Source: Oligoflexales bacterium
GTDB taxonomy: Bacteria; Bdellovibrionota_B; Oligoflexia; Oligoflexales; JALZUQ01
Assembly: GCA_023301465.1 (NCBI GenBank)
Contig: JALZUQ010000032.1
Coordinates: 1 to 61,031 of the forward strand
Length of the DNA: 61,031 bases
Reading direction: 5' to 3'
Shown here: positions 52,920 to 61,031 of the stretch, in pieces
Layout: each line of letters starts with the position of its first letter
Position numbering within the stretch: position 1 is the first letter of the stretch
Translations under genes and position numbers: made by a program
The notes under the pieces: model-generated
What the model was told of the DNA's origin: nothing
What the model saw: the letters and a program-made list of their open reading frames with translations, nothing else
The model's database searches: none

Positions 52920-55860
52920 AGTTAAATATCATTGCATCTTAGCAATTAGCATCTTACTTACTTCACACATTGCAAACTGCCTACCAATTGGTTTTTTTAA
53001 AAACCAAAGCTATTTAGAATACCAAGAAATTAAAAACGACACATTCCACCTTTATTTTGATAAACGTTCAACCAGAGAAGCACAAATTGCACTTAAAACA
53101 TTAAATCAAGCGAAAATTATATTTGAAAAGTGGTTTAATGAAAAAACAGATGCACCATTACCTGTTATCATGTCAACAGAAACAGCAAACGCATCTTTTG
53201 CGAATTTAATAACCAACGCACTTGAAATTCAAACTAGAGGTAGAGGAGCTCCATCTCTATATGTTCATGAATTCACACATCACATGATGTACCGTTATTT
53301 TGATTTTCTAGGCCCATCTCAAATTACCTATCATACAGCTTTTTTGCCGAACTGGTGGATTGAAGGACTTGCAGAAACCTTATCTGTATCAGTATCATCA
53401 GCGGATCAAAGTACTCTTGAAAGAATCAAATCATACACAGGTAAATGGCCGACTTATAACAGCCTTCACAGCCTATATGGAGGTGGTGCACAGTCTTACA
53501 ATGGTTATGTTGTTTCTGGCGGGTTTACAAGATACCTATTTTCAAGAATAAAAGACCCTAGCCTCCATGAGATCCACACAAACCTTCGTGGAAAGTCATT
53601 AAACCCATTAATGTTAGTCCCATTTATTAAAGGCACTTTTGATCGCACGCTTGAAGATTTTGGTCTTCCAGAAGGACATGAGCTCTACAAACAATACAAA
53701 AAAGACGCAAAAAACAACTGGAAAAAATTGGGCTTTAAAAATTTAGAATTTCATTCAAACCATAAAAGCTTTGATGGATTTTTAAGAAACAGTGCTTACA
53801 TTGCACCTCAAAAACCTGAAATAAAAATATACAACAACAAGCTTTGGCTTCAAAAAAGTGTGAGAAATTATTCTAAAAAATCTTGGGCAAAAAATGACAA
53901 TTTACAAAGGATAAAAACGGATCAAATCATCACAGAAGCATTAAGATCAAAGACCATATCTTCTGGCACAAAAGTGCTATTTTATATTAGCGGCGAACAA
54001 AACATTAAAGGTAAAAAAACAAACATTATTCGAAAATGGTCACGCAAAAAACAAAAATTCATTAACTATATTAAGCGTTCAGCAACAATAGTCGATTTAT
54101 ATTTAGTGAATGATGAAATCCACTGGATTGAAAACAAAGGTGATAAAACAGCCGCATGCTTCAAAAAAAACGGATCAAAAACAAAATGCTATGCAGTCTG
54201 GGGGCAACCAGATATGGTAAATGTCCTTACTCATATTCAAAAAAACAATCAAAACAAACTACTTATTGCAAAGAAAACCCTAACACTTAAAGGCGATAAA
54301 TTTCAGTTGCAATGGTTAAACTTGCTCAACAAGAAAACTCAAAACATAAGTTTGAACGATGGAGCAACGATTACAAGAGCATCTATTTTAAACGATTCTA
54401 TTTACGCAATAGCCAAGGAACATAATCACTACAGCATCAGGCAGTATCGTAAAAGCGGGCAATGCATGCGAAAGTGGAAATTATCTGATTTACCTGTCTC
54501 AATCCTTGCTGAACCTTCATTTCTGAAAGTCTCTTTCACAGATGGTTATCAAAACGGACTAAAAAGATACTCTTATTCAAGCATTCCTTGGGAAAGTTGC
54601 ACAAAGATAAGACCTCAACAATCATTATATCTAGCTGCAACTCGCAACCCTGGTATCAGCTTTAAAAAAGCTCTCAATATCAGTAATCCTTGGAAACCAG
54701 ACAACTCAAATATTGCTTTAAGTGAATCAAAAAAACTTTATAATACTCCAGCTTTTTCTGTTAAGCGTTTGAAACCAAAAAGTATCTCTAATCGTTTTAG
54801 ACACGTCACGACCGTTCCTTGGTTAATTCAAGATCCATTTGGGTTAGCCGTCGGAGTTTTATCTGCACCGCTTATGGATGAAATGCAAAATCATGAGTTT
54901 AGATTGACTGCATTTTATGGGCTTAGTTCTAAATATGCTTCCTATAACTTACAGTACATTAATCGAAGATTTTGGCCTACCATCACGGCTTCCACTTACA
55001 GGGAGCTTCGTTATAATGGTTTCTTAGTTTTTGCGAATCAAGATGGATCAGGAAACTCAGCATTTGTTAGCTACATGGATGAAATTGGTGGAGATATTAA
55101 TTTTTCTTACCCGCTATATACTTTGGGAATTCAAGCAAATTTGAATATTAAATCTATATATGTTTCAAATTTTCTCAACCAAGATTTAAGCCCATTTCTT
55201 AGACAAGGGCTCCTCACAACCGGATCTTTTAATGTTAGTAAAAACTGGCGTTGGTCTAAATTCTCAGTAGGTTTGAGCGTGGGCGGAACGACTGCTCCAG
55301 ATTATATAAATAATAAATTTGAATACAATCAAATACGAAGCGGCATTTCTTTAGGGCTTGCACTTCCTTTTAAATCTAGCTTATCTCTTGGCGTTAGTGG
55401 TTCAAGAACAAGAGGAACAAAAACGAGAAACCTCAAAGAGCTTTACAGACCACTTATTACCTTTGTGCCGGGAGAAGGTGCCGGTGCAAATCAGTTTCAC
55501 TTTAATGCTGCTGATTATGCGACAGCAATACCTCGCGGTAGTTTGTTTGGAGCTCGCACTGGAGAAAACCAAGCTCGTTCTAAAGCTGATTTTAATCTTC
55601 CCATCATTAGACCAGTCGATCAAGTTTGGGGAATTGCATACGTCTCTCGTTTAGATTTTTCAGCTTTTGTAAACTATGGTGGGGCATGGAATGGTGATAC
55701 ACTACCTAAAAATGAAAATTTACTTTTAGCTCACGGATATGGTTTAGACTTGCAACTTGATATTAAAGGGTTAAACCTCAATGCTGGAATCGGTTTTGGA
55801 CAAGTGATAGGGTCACCTTTTGACTACTACGCACAACTTGGATTTGATCAGTTTTTTTAA
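52891..55860 (+). CDS. HEXXH metallopeptidase-like protein with C-terminal outer-membrane barrel
   Basis: A signal peptide (about 1-30, ending IANC) is followed by a peptidase MA-like domain: HEFTH at residues 126-130 supplies the zinc histidines and catalytic Glu127, and Glu158 in WWIEGLAET would be the third ligand (gluzincin pattern). A middle section (about 290-640) looks like repeated strands of a beta-propeller, and the last ~330 residues are barrel strands (LGLALPFKSSLSLGVSGSR, ending GFDQFF with terminal Phe). The start is a TTG overlapping kdsB by 29 nt; no better start is visible before the signal peptide. It may work on or through the outer membrane. Confidence 0.82.
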   Translation: MHDKSYKKFRVKYHCILAISILLTSHIANCLPIGFFKNQSYLEYQEIKNDTFHLYFDKRSTREAQIALKTLNQAKIIFEKWFNEKTDAPLPVIMSTETANASFANLITNALEIQTRGRGAPSLYVHEFTHHMMYRYFDFLGPSQITYHTAFLPNWWIEGLAETLSVSVSSADQSTLERIKSYTGKWPTYNSLHSLYGGGAQSYNGYVVSGGFTRYLFSRIKDPSLHEIHTNLRGKSLNPLMLVPFIKGTFDRTLEDFGLPEGHELYKQYKKDAKNNWKKLGFKNLEFHSNHKSFDGFLRNSAYIAPQKPEIKIYNNKLWLQKSVRNYSKKSWAKNDNLQRIKTDQIITEALRSKTISSGTKVLFYISGEQNIKGKKTNIIRKWSRKKQKFINYIKRSATIVDLYLVNDEIHWIENKGDKTAACFKKNGSKTKCYAVWGQPDMVNVLTHIQKNNQNKLLIAKKTLTLKGDKFQLQWLNLLNKKTQNISLNDGATITRASILNDSIYAIAKEHNHYSIRQYRKSGQCMRKWKLSDLPVSILAEPSFLKVSFTDGYQNGLKRYSYSSIPWESCTKIRPQQSLYLAATRNPGISFKKALNISNPWKPDNSNIALSESKKLYNTPAFSVKRLKPKSISNRFRHVTTVPWLIQDPFGLAVGVLSAPLMDEMQNHEFRLTAFYGLSSKYASYNLQYINRRFWPTITASTYRELRYNGFLVFANQDGSGNSAFVSYMDEIGGDINFSYPLYTLGIQANLNIKSIYVSNFLNQDLSPFLRQGLLTTGSFNVSKNWRWSKFSVGLSVGGTTAPDYINNKFEYNQIRSGISLGLALPFKSSLSLGVSGSRTRGTKTRNLKELYRPLITFVPGEGAGANQFHFNAADYATAIPRGSLFGARTGENQARSKADFNLPIIRPVDQVWGIAYVSRLDFSAFVNYGGAWNGDTLPKNENLLLAHGYGLDLQLDIKGLNLNAGIGFGQVIGSPFDYYAQLGFDQFF

Positions 55861-55959
55861 GCCATGCTTCAGACTTCACTTCATAAATAACTAACCTAAG
55901 TAACATCTAACTAGCTGTTAATTATGAAGAATCATCACAAACATCAACAAAACCGTCGC

Positions 55960-55990
55960 CTACCACACTTGCTTTGTGGTAGTTTTTTTT
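55960..55990 (+). terminator. Rho-independent terminator after the metallopeptidase-barrel gene
   Basis: ctaccaca (55960-55967) and tgtggtag (55975-55982) form a perfect 8-bp stem around cttgctt, followed by eight T. It lies about 100 nt after the stop and 40 nt before aroC, so aroC has its own start signal. Confidence 0.92.
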
Positions 55991-56031
55991 GTTCCATGAC
56001 GGTATTTATACCTATTCATTAAAGGGAATAC

Positions 56032-57147
56032 ATGAGCGGCAATTCATTTGGTCAATTATTTCGAATTCACACTTTTGGTGAGTCTCACGGACACAGTGTT
56101 GGCGTTGTCATTGATGGATGTCCAGCGAATATCAAACTTGACATAAAAGCAATTCAATTTGAACTCACTCGACGAAAACCCGGCCAGTCAAAAATCACCA
56201 CACCAAGAAATGAACAGGATTCATTAGAAATTCTATCGGGAATTGAAGGTGACATAACACTTGGTGGCCCTATTTGTATAACTGTTAAAAACAAAGACCA
56301 ACGAAAAAAAGATTATACAGATATCCATAAAGTTTTTAGACCCTCCCACAGTGACTATACTTACCATTCTAAGTATCAAATCCACGCCAGCTCTGGTGGT
56401 GGCAGAAGTAGTGCAAGAGAAACCATTGGGCGTGTAGTTGCAGGAGCAATCGCAAAACAAGTTATCAAAAAATTTGTCCCTGAATACGATACCATTGCTT
56501 TTGTTCAAAGTGTTCATCAAGTAAACTTTAAAACCAGTGATTATAAAGAATGGAATACTATTAAAAAAGTACGTGATGACACCGAAAAATCCATTGTACG
56601 CTGTCCTCACGCAGAAACCTCACAGAGAATGGAAGAATGCATTGTTAATGCAAAGTCTCAAGGAGACACTGTTGGTGGAGTCATACAGTCTATGACATAC
56701 AATACACCTGTAGGACTTGGAGACCCTGTCTTTGATAAACTTGAAGCAAACCTTGCTAAAGCAGTTTTAAGTATCCCTGCATGCAAAGGCTTTGATATCG
56801 GAAGTGGATTTTCTGGAACAACCATGCTTGGTTCAGAACACAATGATGCTTTTTACCATAAAAACAACAAAGTCCGTACTCACACTAACCACAGTGGTGG
56901 CATACAAGGAGGGATTTCTAATGGTGAACTCATTGTATTAAAGGCTGCTTTCAAACCCGTATCTACTATTTTCAAGCAACAAGACACCGTTTCAAAAACA
57001 GACCTAACAAAGACCGTTTATAAGCCTCAGTCTGGAAGGCATGACCCATGCGTGCTTCCTAGAGCCGTTCCTATTGTTGAGGCCATGGTTCATTTGTGTA
57101 TTGTCGATAGCTTACTTAAGCAGCGTGCTTTACAGCTAAATGCCTAA
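56032..57147 (+). CDS. aroC: Chorismate synthase
   Basis: The last enzyme of the shikimate pathway converts EPSP to chorismate with reduced FMN. Motifs: [17 protein letters not shown] at the N-terminus, [24 protein letters not shown], the [15 protein letters not shown] loop, and [18 protein letters not shown] at the end. Length of 371 residues is usual. It follows a strong terminator and stands alone; aroQ lies 1.6 kb away in the opposite direction. Confidence 0.97.
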   Translation: MSGNSFGQLFRIHTFGESHGHSVGVVIDGCPANIKLDIKAIQFELTRRKPGQSKITTPRNEQDSLEILSGIEGDITLGGPICITVKNKDQRKKDYTDIHKVFRPSHSDYTYHSKYQIHASSGGGRSSARETIGRVVAGAIAKQVIKKFVPEYDTIAFVQSVHQVNFKTSDYKEWNTIKKVRDDTEKSIVRCPHAETSQRMEECIVNAKSQGDTVGGVIQSMTYNTPVGLGDPVFDKLEANLAKAVLSIPACKGFDIGSGFSGTTMLGSEHNDAFYHKNNKVRTHTNHSGGIQGGISNGELIVLKAAFKPVSTIFKQQDTVSKTDLTKTVYKPQSGRHDPCVLPRAVPIVEAMVHLCIVDSLLKQRALQLNA

Positions 57148-57197
57148 GACATATACATAATTTACCTTTTTACACCTTATCTTTATCACTTCGATGT

Positions 57198-57226
57198 TTC
57201 ACCTCAACGTCAAATTAGAATATAAT
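57198..57226 (+). promoter_or_regulatory. Sigma-70-like promoter for htrA
   Basis: TATAAT at 57221-57226 lies 17 nt after TTCACC (57198-57203, four of six matches to the -35 consensus), within the 153-nt gap before the HtrA gene. The gene's ribosome-binding site is ggagg at 57291-57295. Confidence 0.5.
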
Positions 57227-57300
57227 AAACGAATCTCATTTTACTCTCATACAAAATCACTAAGATGGTATGGAGAGGCAAGTAGCGACTGGAGGATAAT

Positions 57301-58785
57301 ATGATCAAAGCCACTACCCTATTTTTAAGTTTTATGTTCTTGAGTTCCCATTTATTTGGCTACCAATTCCCAACAAACCAAAGGAGTAAAATAAACTCTT
57401 CCAAAGTTAGTGGAATCAAAGCACTTTCAAACGGCTTGAGTGAAATAGCTTCGAAAACTTCACCTGCACTTGTGTTTGTATCTATCGCCAAGAAGGTTTC
57501 ATATAACAATGGTGGAACCATCAATCCCTTTGAGTTTTGGTTTGGACCCGGCACCCCCGGAAACCAAGGGCAACGCAGAAAACCTAAAAAAAGTGGTTTA
57601 GGCTCTGGTTTTATTGTTGATTTAAATAAGGGATATATTATCACGAACAATCATGTTGTTGATGGTGCAGATGAAATCGAATTAAAATTATCAAACGGAA
57701 GTAAATATGCGGGGAAAATCATTGGTCGTGATAAGAACACGGATGTTGCTCTTGTGCAGATTAAAAATAATAAGTTCAACCGCAAAGGGTTAACTCAATT
57801 AACACTTGGTGACTCAAATAAACTTAAAGCTGGTGAGTTTGTTGTCGCACTTGGAGCACCTTTTGGACTAGAAGCAAGTTTGTCTTTTGGTGTCGTCTCA
57901 GCAACAGGAAGAGGAAACCTCAAGATTACTGAACTCGGTAATTTTATACAGACAGACGCTGCTATTAACCCTGGAAACAGTGGTGGCCCACTCATTAATA
58001 TGGACGGTGAAGTCATTGGCGTAAACACAGCAATTTACTCTCAAGCTGGCGGTTATAATGGCATCGGCTTTGCCGTTCCGTCTAACTTAGCAAAAAGTGT
58101 CGCAGAACAACTCATCAATAAGGGAAAAGTATCGCGTGGGTACTTAGGTGTTTTACTATCTGAAATTGACGAAGAAGATGCTGAAGACTTAGGTCTTCCA
58201 ACAGGCACAAAAGGAACTTTGATTTCAAACGTAGTTGAAGGCAGTGCCGCAGATAAAAGCGGTCTAAAATCCAATGACATCATTATCAAAGTTGATAATA
58301 AGAAAGCCACTACTAGAAAAGAAGTGCAAAATGCTATTGGATTGAAGTCTCCCGGTCAATCTGCATCAGTAGTCGTTTACCGCAGAAACACCTTTTCAAG
58401 GTCTTACCAACAAAAAACTATTAAAGTAACTCTTGGAGATTACCCAAATGAAAATCAATCTATTGCTGAGATATCAGGAAAAGGCGAACATGGCTTTGGT
58501 CTAACCCTTCGCAACCTAACAAATGATTTAAGACGTAAGTATAATATTATATCGAAAAAAGGTAGTTTTGTTGCAGACGTACAACCGAACTCTCCTGCAG
58601 ATAGAGCTGGACTTCAAAGAGGAACGGTCATCACAACCGTTATTACTCAAAACAGCAAAGGGCAGCGAAAATATCTAGACGATGTAACACCTAGAAAATT
58701 TAAAAACGTAGCAAATAAAAATAATAAATTAACACTGCAAATTGAATTTCAAGGAATGAAATACGTTCAGAGACTACGCAAATAA
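57301..58785 (+). CDS. HtrA/DegP-family periplasmic serine protease with two PDZ domains
   Basis: DegP-type proteases degrade or refold damaged envelope proteins. After a signal peptide (about 1-20) comes the trypsin-fold domain with His118 (NNHVVDG), Asp148 (KNTDVALVQI) and Ser227 (NPGNSGGPLIN). Two PDZ domains follow, the first at about 275-375 (RGYLGVLLSE, GSAADKSGLKSNDII) and the second at about 395-485 (NSPADRAGLQRGTV). The order and length (494) match Do-type proteases. Its last 19 nt overlap the convergent aroQ gene. Confidence 0.96.
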   Translation: MIKATTLFLSFMFLSSHLFGYQFPTNQRSKINSSKVSGIKALSNGLSEIASKTSPALVFVSIAKKVSYNNGGTINPFEFWFGPGTPGNQGQRRKPKKSGLGSGFIVDLNKGYIITNNHVVDGADEIELKLSNGSKYAGKIIGRDKNTDVALVQIKNNKFNRKGLTQLTLGDSNKLKAGEFVVALGAPFGLEASLSFGVVSATGRGNLKITELGNFIQTDAAINPGNSGGPLINMDGEVIGVNTAIYSQAGGYNGIGFAVPSNLAKSVAEQLINKGKVSRGYLGVLLSEIDEEDAEDLGLPTGTKGTLISNVVEGSAADKSGLKSNDIIIKVDNKKATTRKEVQNAIGLKSPGQSASVVVYRRNTFSRSYQQKTIKVTLGDYPNENQSIAEISGKGEHGFGLTLRNLTNDLRRKYNIISKKGSFVADVQPNSPADRAGLQRGTVITTVITQNSKGQRKYLDDVTPRKFKNVANKNNKLTLQIEFQGMKYVQRLRK

Positions 58786-59207
58786 ATTGCGTATAAAGCA
58801 AGGTAATATGAATGAAAACCTAGACCCATCATAACACCCTCAGAACTGGGGGCTGTTAATGAAGTCTTTCGAAACTCTTCTCTTGCTAGAATATTGGATA
58901 AATGCACTTCAAAAAAAGGTTTTTCTAAAGCCTTAGCCGTATCTGCAAGTTTCTGACTTTCATGAGTCCAAATGCCCGGGTTCATGACAAGATAGTCAAA
59001 CTCACTTTGTGCAACCTTGCCCACAAAGTTATCTTCATCATTTGTTTGAAAAAACTCTAAACTCATTTGATGATGAGGCTTCGCTATGTCTTTCGCACAC
59101 TGAGTTAGCTCTGTTTGCAAATCATCTAAGGTTTTTGTTCCATATATTTCAGGGTTTCTTTCACCCAATTTATCTAAGTGAAATCCATTTGCAATTAAAA
59201 TATTCAT
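58767..59207 (-). CDS. aroQ: Type II 3-dehydroquinate dehydratase, divergent
   Basis: The shikimate-pathway dodecameric dehydratase is recognised by LGERNPEIYG (conserved Arg and catalytic Tyr), NPGIWTHES (catalytic Asn), and the block EVHLSNILAREEFRKTS with the Glu/His pair and an active-site Arg. Two segments deviate: the usual NGPNLN is NGFHLD, and the usual QSNHEG is QTNDED. The enzyme is probably still active, as most catalytic residues remain, but substrate-loop differences make altered activity possible. It is 6 nt downstream of a TPR-like gene and probably in its operon. Confidence 0.87.
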   Translation of the reverse strand: MNILIANGFHLDKLGERNPEIYGTKTLDDLQTELTQCAKDIAKPHHQMSLEFFQTNDEDNFVGKVAQSEFDYLVMNPGIWTHESQKLADTAKALEKPFFEVHLSNILAREEFRKTSLTAPSSEGVMMGLGFHSYYLALYAIYLRSL

Positions 59208-59213
59208 GTGAGG

Positions 59214-60191
59214 TCAGCGACCAAGGTCGTCCACATTATTGAGTAAGTCTTTATAAAAATTAATTTGCTGGTCCACAACTTCCATGGACTCCATCTGATC
59301 TGCAATTTCTTCATCAATTTCTACTGGTTCACCCACAAGTTCGGCAGCAGTTTTCTTTGCTTGTTTGAGTTTTTGTAAAATTAAACCACTCTCTGGGTAG
59401 TTTTTTAAAAGACGACCATAAATATCAATTGCTTTACGGTAATGTCCTTGTTTTTCGTATATGGAAGCCATAGTGAGAGAGTCTAAACCTAGAAATTCAC
59501 TATCTTTTGGATCACGTCTTGTTTTTTCGTACGGGTTGAAAATCTCTGAAAGATGAACCTGATAGAAATTTTTTGCATAACTAAAATCAGGCTTTTGCTG
59601 AGAAGAAATATCTTTCTCTGTTGATACCTTAGATTGAGTGTTTCCATGAGAAGGAAGCTTCATCAGCAAGACTTTAACTTTACGCTTCTTAAAGTCATCT
59701 AACAGCATCTTTTTGACACTGTCTAAACCAGAGATCAGGAGTTTATCCATGACAGATTTAATTTTAATATGAGAGCTGATAGATTTTTCCATTTTTTGGA
59801 ATGCATTTTCAGCTAAGATTTGCTCATCATGAACCAAAGCTAACCTAAGGTATAATAAACTTGCTTGAAAGTTTGTATGAATATCAACACTTTCGTGTGA
59901 GATTTGATGCCACGCATTTGTAAGCATTCCTTGATCATACATCTCTCTAGCTAACGCTACACGCCCAAGACCAAAGTCAGGATGCCGCTCAACACCTAGC
60001 AAGAGGAGTTCAATGGCTTCTGTTTTTAGTTGGTATCTGCAAAGGATTTCAGAAACTGGCAGAAATGACTTAGAATTAGGATTTGACTGAAAACGCTTAA
60101 AGGACTCAAGCTCCTCACCCGCCAAACCAAGACTATTTAATATCTGTATAATACTTTGACTCATAGCTTGATTATAAGTTAAATGAGCCAA
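59214..60191 (-). CDS. TPR-like helical protein upstream of aroQ
   Basis: The 325 residues are helical. Two regions resemble tetratricopeptide repeats: about 48-110 (ILCRYQLKTEAIELLLLGVE) and about 238-275 (MASIYEKQGHYRKAIDIYGR, followed by YPESGLILQKLKQAK). No signal peptide is seen, so it is likely cytoplasmic. A first TTG at 60191 or an ATG at 60164 could be the start; neither has a strong ribosome-binding site. The C-terminal ~50 residues are acidic. Function is unknown; the gene position next to aroQ gives no clear hint. Confidence 0.75.
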   Translation of the reverse strand: MAHLTYNQAMSQSIIQILNSLGLAGEELESFKRFQSNPNSKSFLPVSEILCRYQLKTEAIELLLLGVERHPDFGLGRVALAREMYDQGMLTNAWHQISHESVDIHTNFQASLLYLRLALVHDEQILAENAFQKMEKSISSHIKIKSVMDKLLISGLDSVKKMLLDDFKKRKVKVLLMKLPSHGNTQSKVSTEKDISSQQKPDFSYAKNFYQVHLSEIFNPYEKTRRDPKDSEFLGLDSLTMASIYEKQGHYRKAIDIYGRLLKNYPESGLILQKLKQAKKTAAELVGEPVEIDEEIADQMESMEVVDQQINFYKDLLNNVDDLGR

Positions 60192-60248
60192 AGTTCCAAA
60201 TCATTTATATTTTCTCAATAAACAATGAAAGCACTGAGGAAAAGGCAT

Positions 60249-60887
60249 TTAAGGTGCATCTAACTCAGGCTGTAGAATACTGACACTAATCGTCGCAGCA
60301 TCTTCACTAGAGCCGGCAGTACCACTAATAGATGTAAATAAAATAGAGGCATCAATCGAGTCAGAACCACCCGGACCACACTTTGGAATAAAAGTATATG
60401 ATGCTACACCACAACTATCCGAACACCATTCACTTTTTGGCGTAGTGATTCCATGAAATTGATAAGGCGATACTTTAACAACAGAACCGGCAGATGGAGT
60501 GCCTTCACACCCATCACACACATCTACAATAGTTGGGTTCGTTTTACTCGCATCTCTTACACCTTCTAAGAGTGGGGTAAAAGCTATTCTCGGCAGTGGT
60601 TGTTGTTGCAGGTTCAAATTTGCTTTTTCATTATCGTCAAATTCTACAGATGATGTACCTGCAGAGTTATCTTTTGAAATCAAAAACCTTACTGTAACTG
60701 GCGTAGGGTCATCTATATTAATACACTGATATTGCTGTGAGCTACTATTAACAACAGTCACCTGATTTACTCCACTTTTTCCTGAAAATGTAGAAGAGCA
60801 ATCAATTGGACAAAAATTATCATCCGTAACATCTCCTCCACAAGCTTGGAGTAGACAAATCACTAAACTTATCCATAAAAAACGCAT
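60249..60887 (-). CDS. Cysteine-containing lipoprotein of unknown function
   Basis: The signal peptide MRFLWISLVICLLQACGGD ends with the lipobox LQAC (Cys16). The mature protein is about 197 residues and beta-rich, with about ten cysteines, several closely spaced (FCPIDCSS, VCDGCEG, CSDSCG), which suggests disulfides. I do not recognise a family. It is preceded on the same strand by a Gln-rich gene that ends 28 nt before its start, so it may be the distal gene of that transcript. Confidence 0.8.
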   Translation of the reverse strand: MRFLWISLVICLLQACGGDVTDDNFCPIDCSSTFSGKSGVNQVTVVNSSSQQYQCINIDDPTPVTVRFLISKDNSAGTSSVEFDDNEKANLNLQQQPLPRIAFTPLLEGVRDASKTNPTIVDVCDGCEGTPSAGSVVKVSPYQFHGITTPKSEWCSDSCGVASYTFIPKCGPGGSDSIDASILFTSISGTAGSSEDAATISVSILQPELDAP

Positions 60888-60914
60888 CCTAACATCTCCC
60901 CTATTGTGTCAAAC

Positions 60915-61031
60915 TTAAATATCATCAAGTTGTTGTTGTTCTTGTTGTTGGTACTCAGATTGTTGTTCTTGTTGTTGGTACTCAGATTGTTGTTCTTGTT
61001 GTTGGTACTCAGATTGTTGTTCTTGTTGTTG
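60915..61031 (-). CDS. C-terminal end of a Gln-rich repeat protein, 5'-truncated by the window edge
   Basis: Reading leftwards from the window end, 38 codons are open and end in LDDI and a TAA stop at 60915-60917. They consist of three copies of QQQEQQSEY and a partial fourth. The beginning of the gene lies outside the window, so the protein cannot be identified. Such Gln/Glu repeats usually form flexible tails or coiled coils. Confidence 0.7.
   Translation of the reverse strand, partial: QQQEQQSEYQQQEQQSEYQQQEQQSEYQQQEQQQLDDI
60933..61031. repeat. 27-nt coding tandem repeat at the right edge
   Basis: Three full identical 27-nt units and a partial one run to the last base. They code for the nine-residue unit QQQEQQSEY on the minus strand. 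Units are identical at nucleotide level, so copy number is probably unstable. Confidence 0.93.

Noticed and set aside
56233-56610. Minus-strand frame of 125 codons inside aroC
   Set aside because: It is antisense to a fully conserved chorismate synthase and has no independent support.

Overview
The window reads as a contiguous piece of chromosome from an AT-rich Gram-negative bacterium. Lipid A/LPS synthesis (kdsB), many Sec lipoproteins, outer-membrane barrels, HemJ instead of HemG, an archaeal-type short ProRS, DUF3015 and DUF4105 proteins, trypsin-like proteases and a giant choice-of-anchor-D repeat lipoprotein together suggest Bdellovibrionota or Oligoflexia, or a related former deltaproteobacterial group. 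This placement is inference from gene content. No rRNA, tRNA, CRISPR array, transposase, integrase or phage gene was found. Both window ends lie inside coding tandem repeats (36/12 nt at the left, 27 nt at the right), so the window may be a whole contig that stopped at repeats.

Layout. 1-3.8 kb: a truncated Pro/Thr-repeat lipoprotein, signal peptidase I with a secreted partner gene, and an Asn/Pro/Gly-rich lipoprotein. 3.9-8.5 kb: proS, a small lipoprotein, cysteine desulfurase plus BolA-like protein (Fe-S supply), and a choloylglycine-hydrolase-family amidase. 8.7-24.4 kb: one 4,849-residue lipoprotein with about 38 Ig-like repeats, translationally coupled to a LysM plus beta-barrel protein. 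24.7-30.3 kb: a secreted single-CXXCH protein, argS, a ComM/YifB ATPase, a PqiA-like membrane protein and a basic secreted protein. 30.5-34.2 kb: a lipoprotein, then a serine protease/cytochrome c fusion lipoprotein followed by a membrane histidine kinase. 34.3-39.1 kb: methyltransferase, alpha/beta hydrolase, two DUF3015 paralogues and a DUF4105 protein with a terminator inside its coding sequence. 39.2-42.1 kb: a heavy-metal P-type ATPase flanked by two tiny Gly/Ala-rich membrane proteins. 42.2-47 kb: an unknown membrane protein, a GT51 transglycosylase, hemJ and a diheme-barrel protein. 47-52.1 kb: a tightly overlapping five-gene operon (sigma-like, anti-sigma-like, SGNH esterase, LolD/YbbA-type ATPase, YbbP-type permease). 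52.2-61 kb: kdsB, an HEXXH protease/beta-barrel giant, aroC, a DegP/HtrA protease, a divergent aroQ, a TPR-like protein and secreted proteins.

Functionally the region is dominated by the cell envelope: export and processing (LepB), periplasmic quality control (HtrA), surface structures (repeat lipoproteins, barrels), peptidoglycan (GT51), lipid and LPS metabolism (TesA, KdsB), and covalent-haem proteins placed in the periplasm or outer membrane. The least ordinary modules are the giant lipoprotein/LysM-barrel pair, the protease-cytochrome-kinase pair, the ATPase with two PacL-like satellites, the sigma/anti-sigma/TesA/YbbAP operon, and the terminator built into a signal-peptide coding region.
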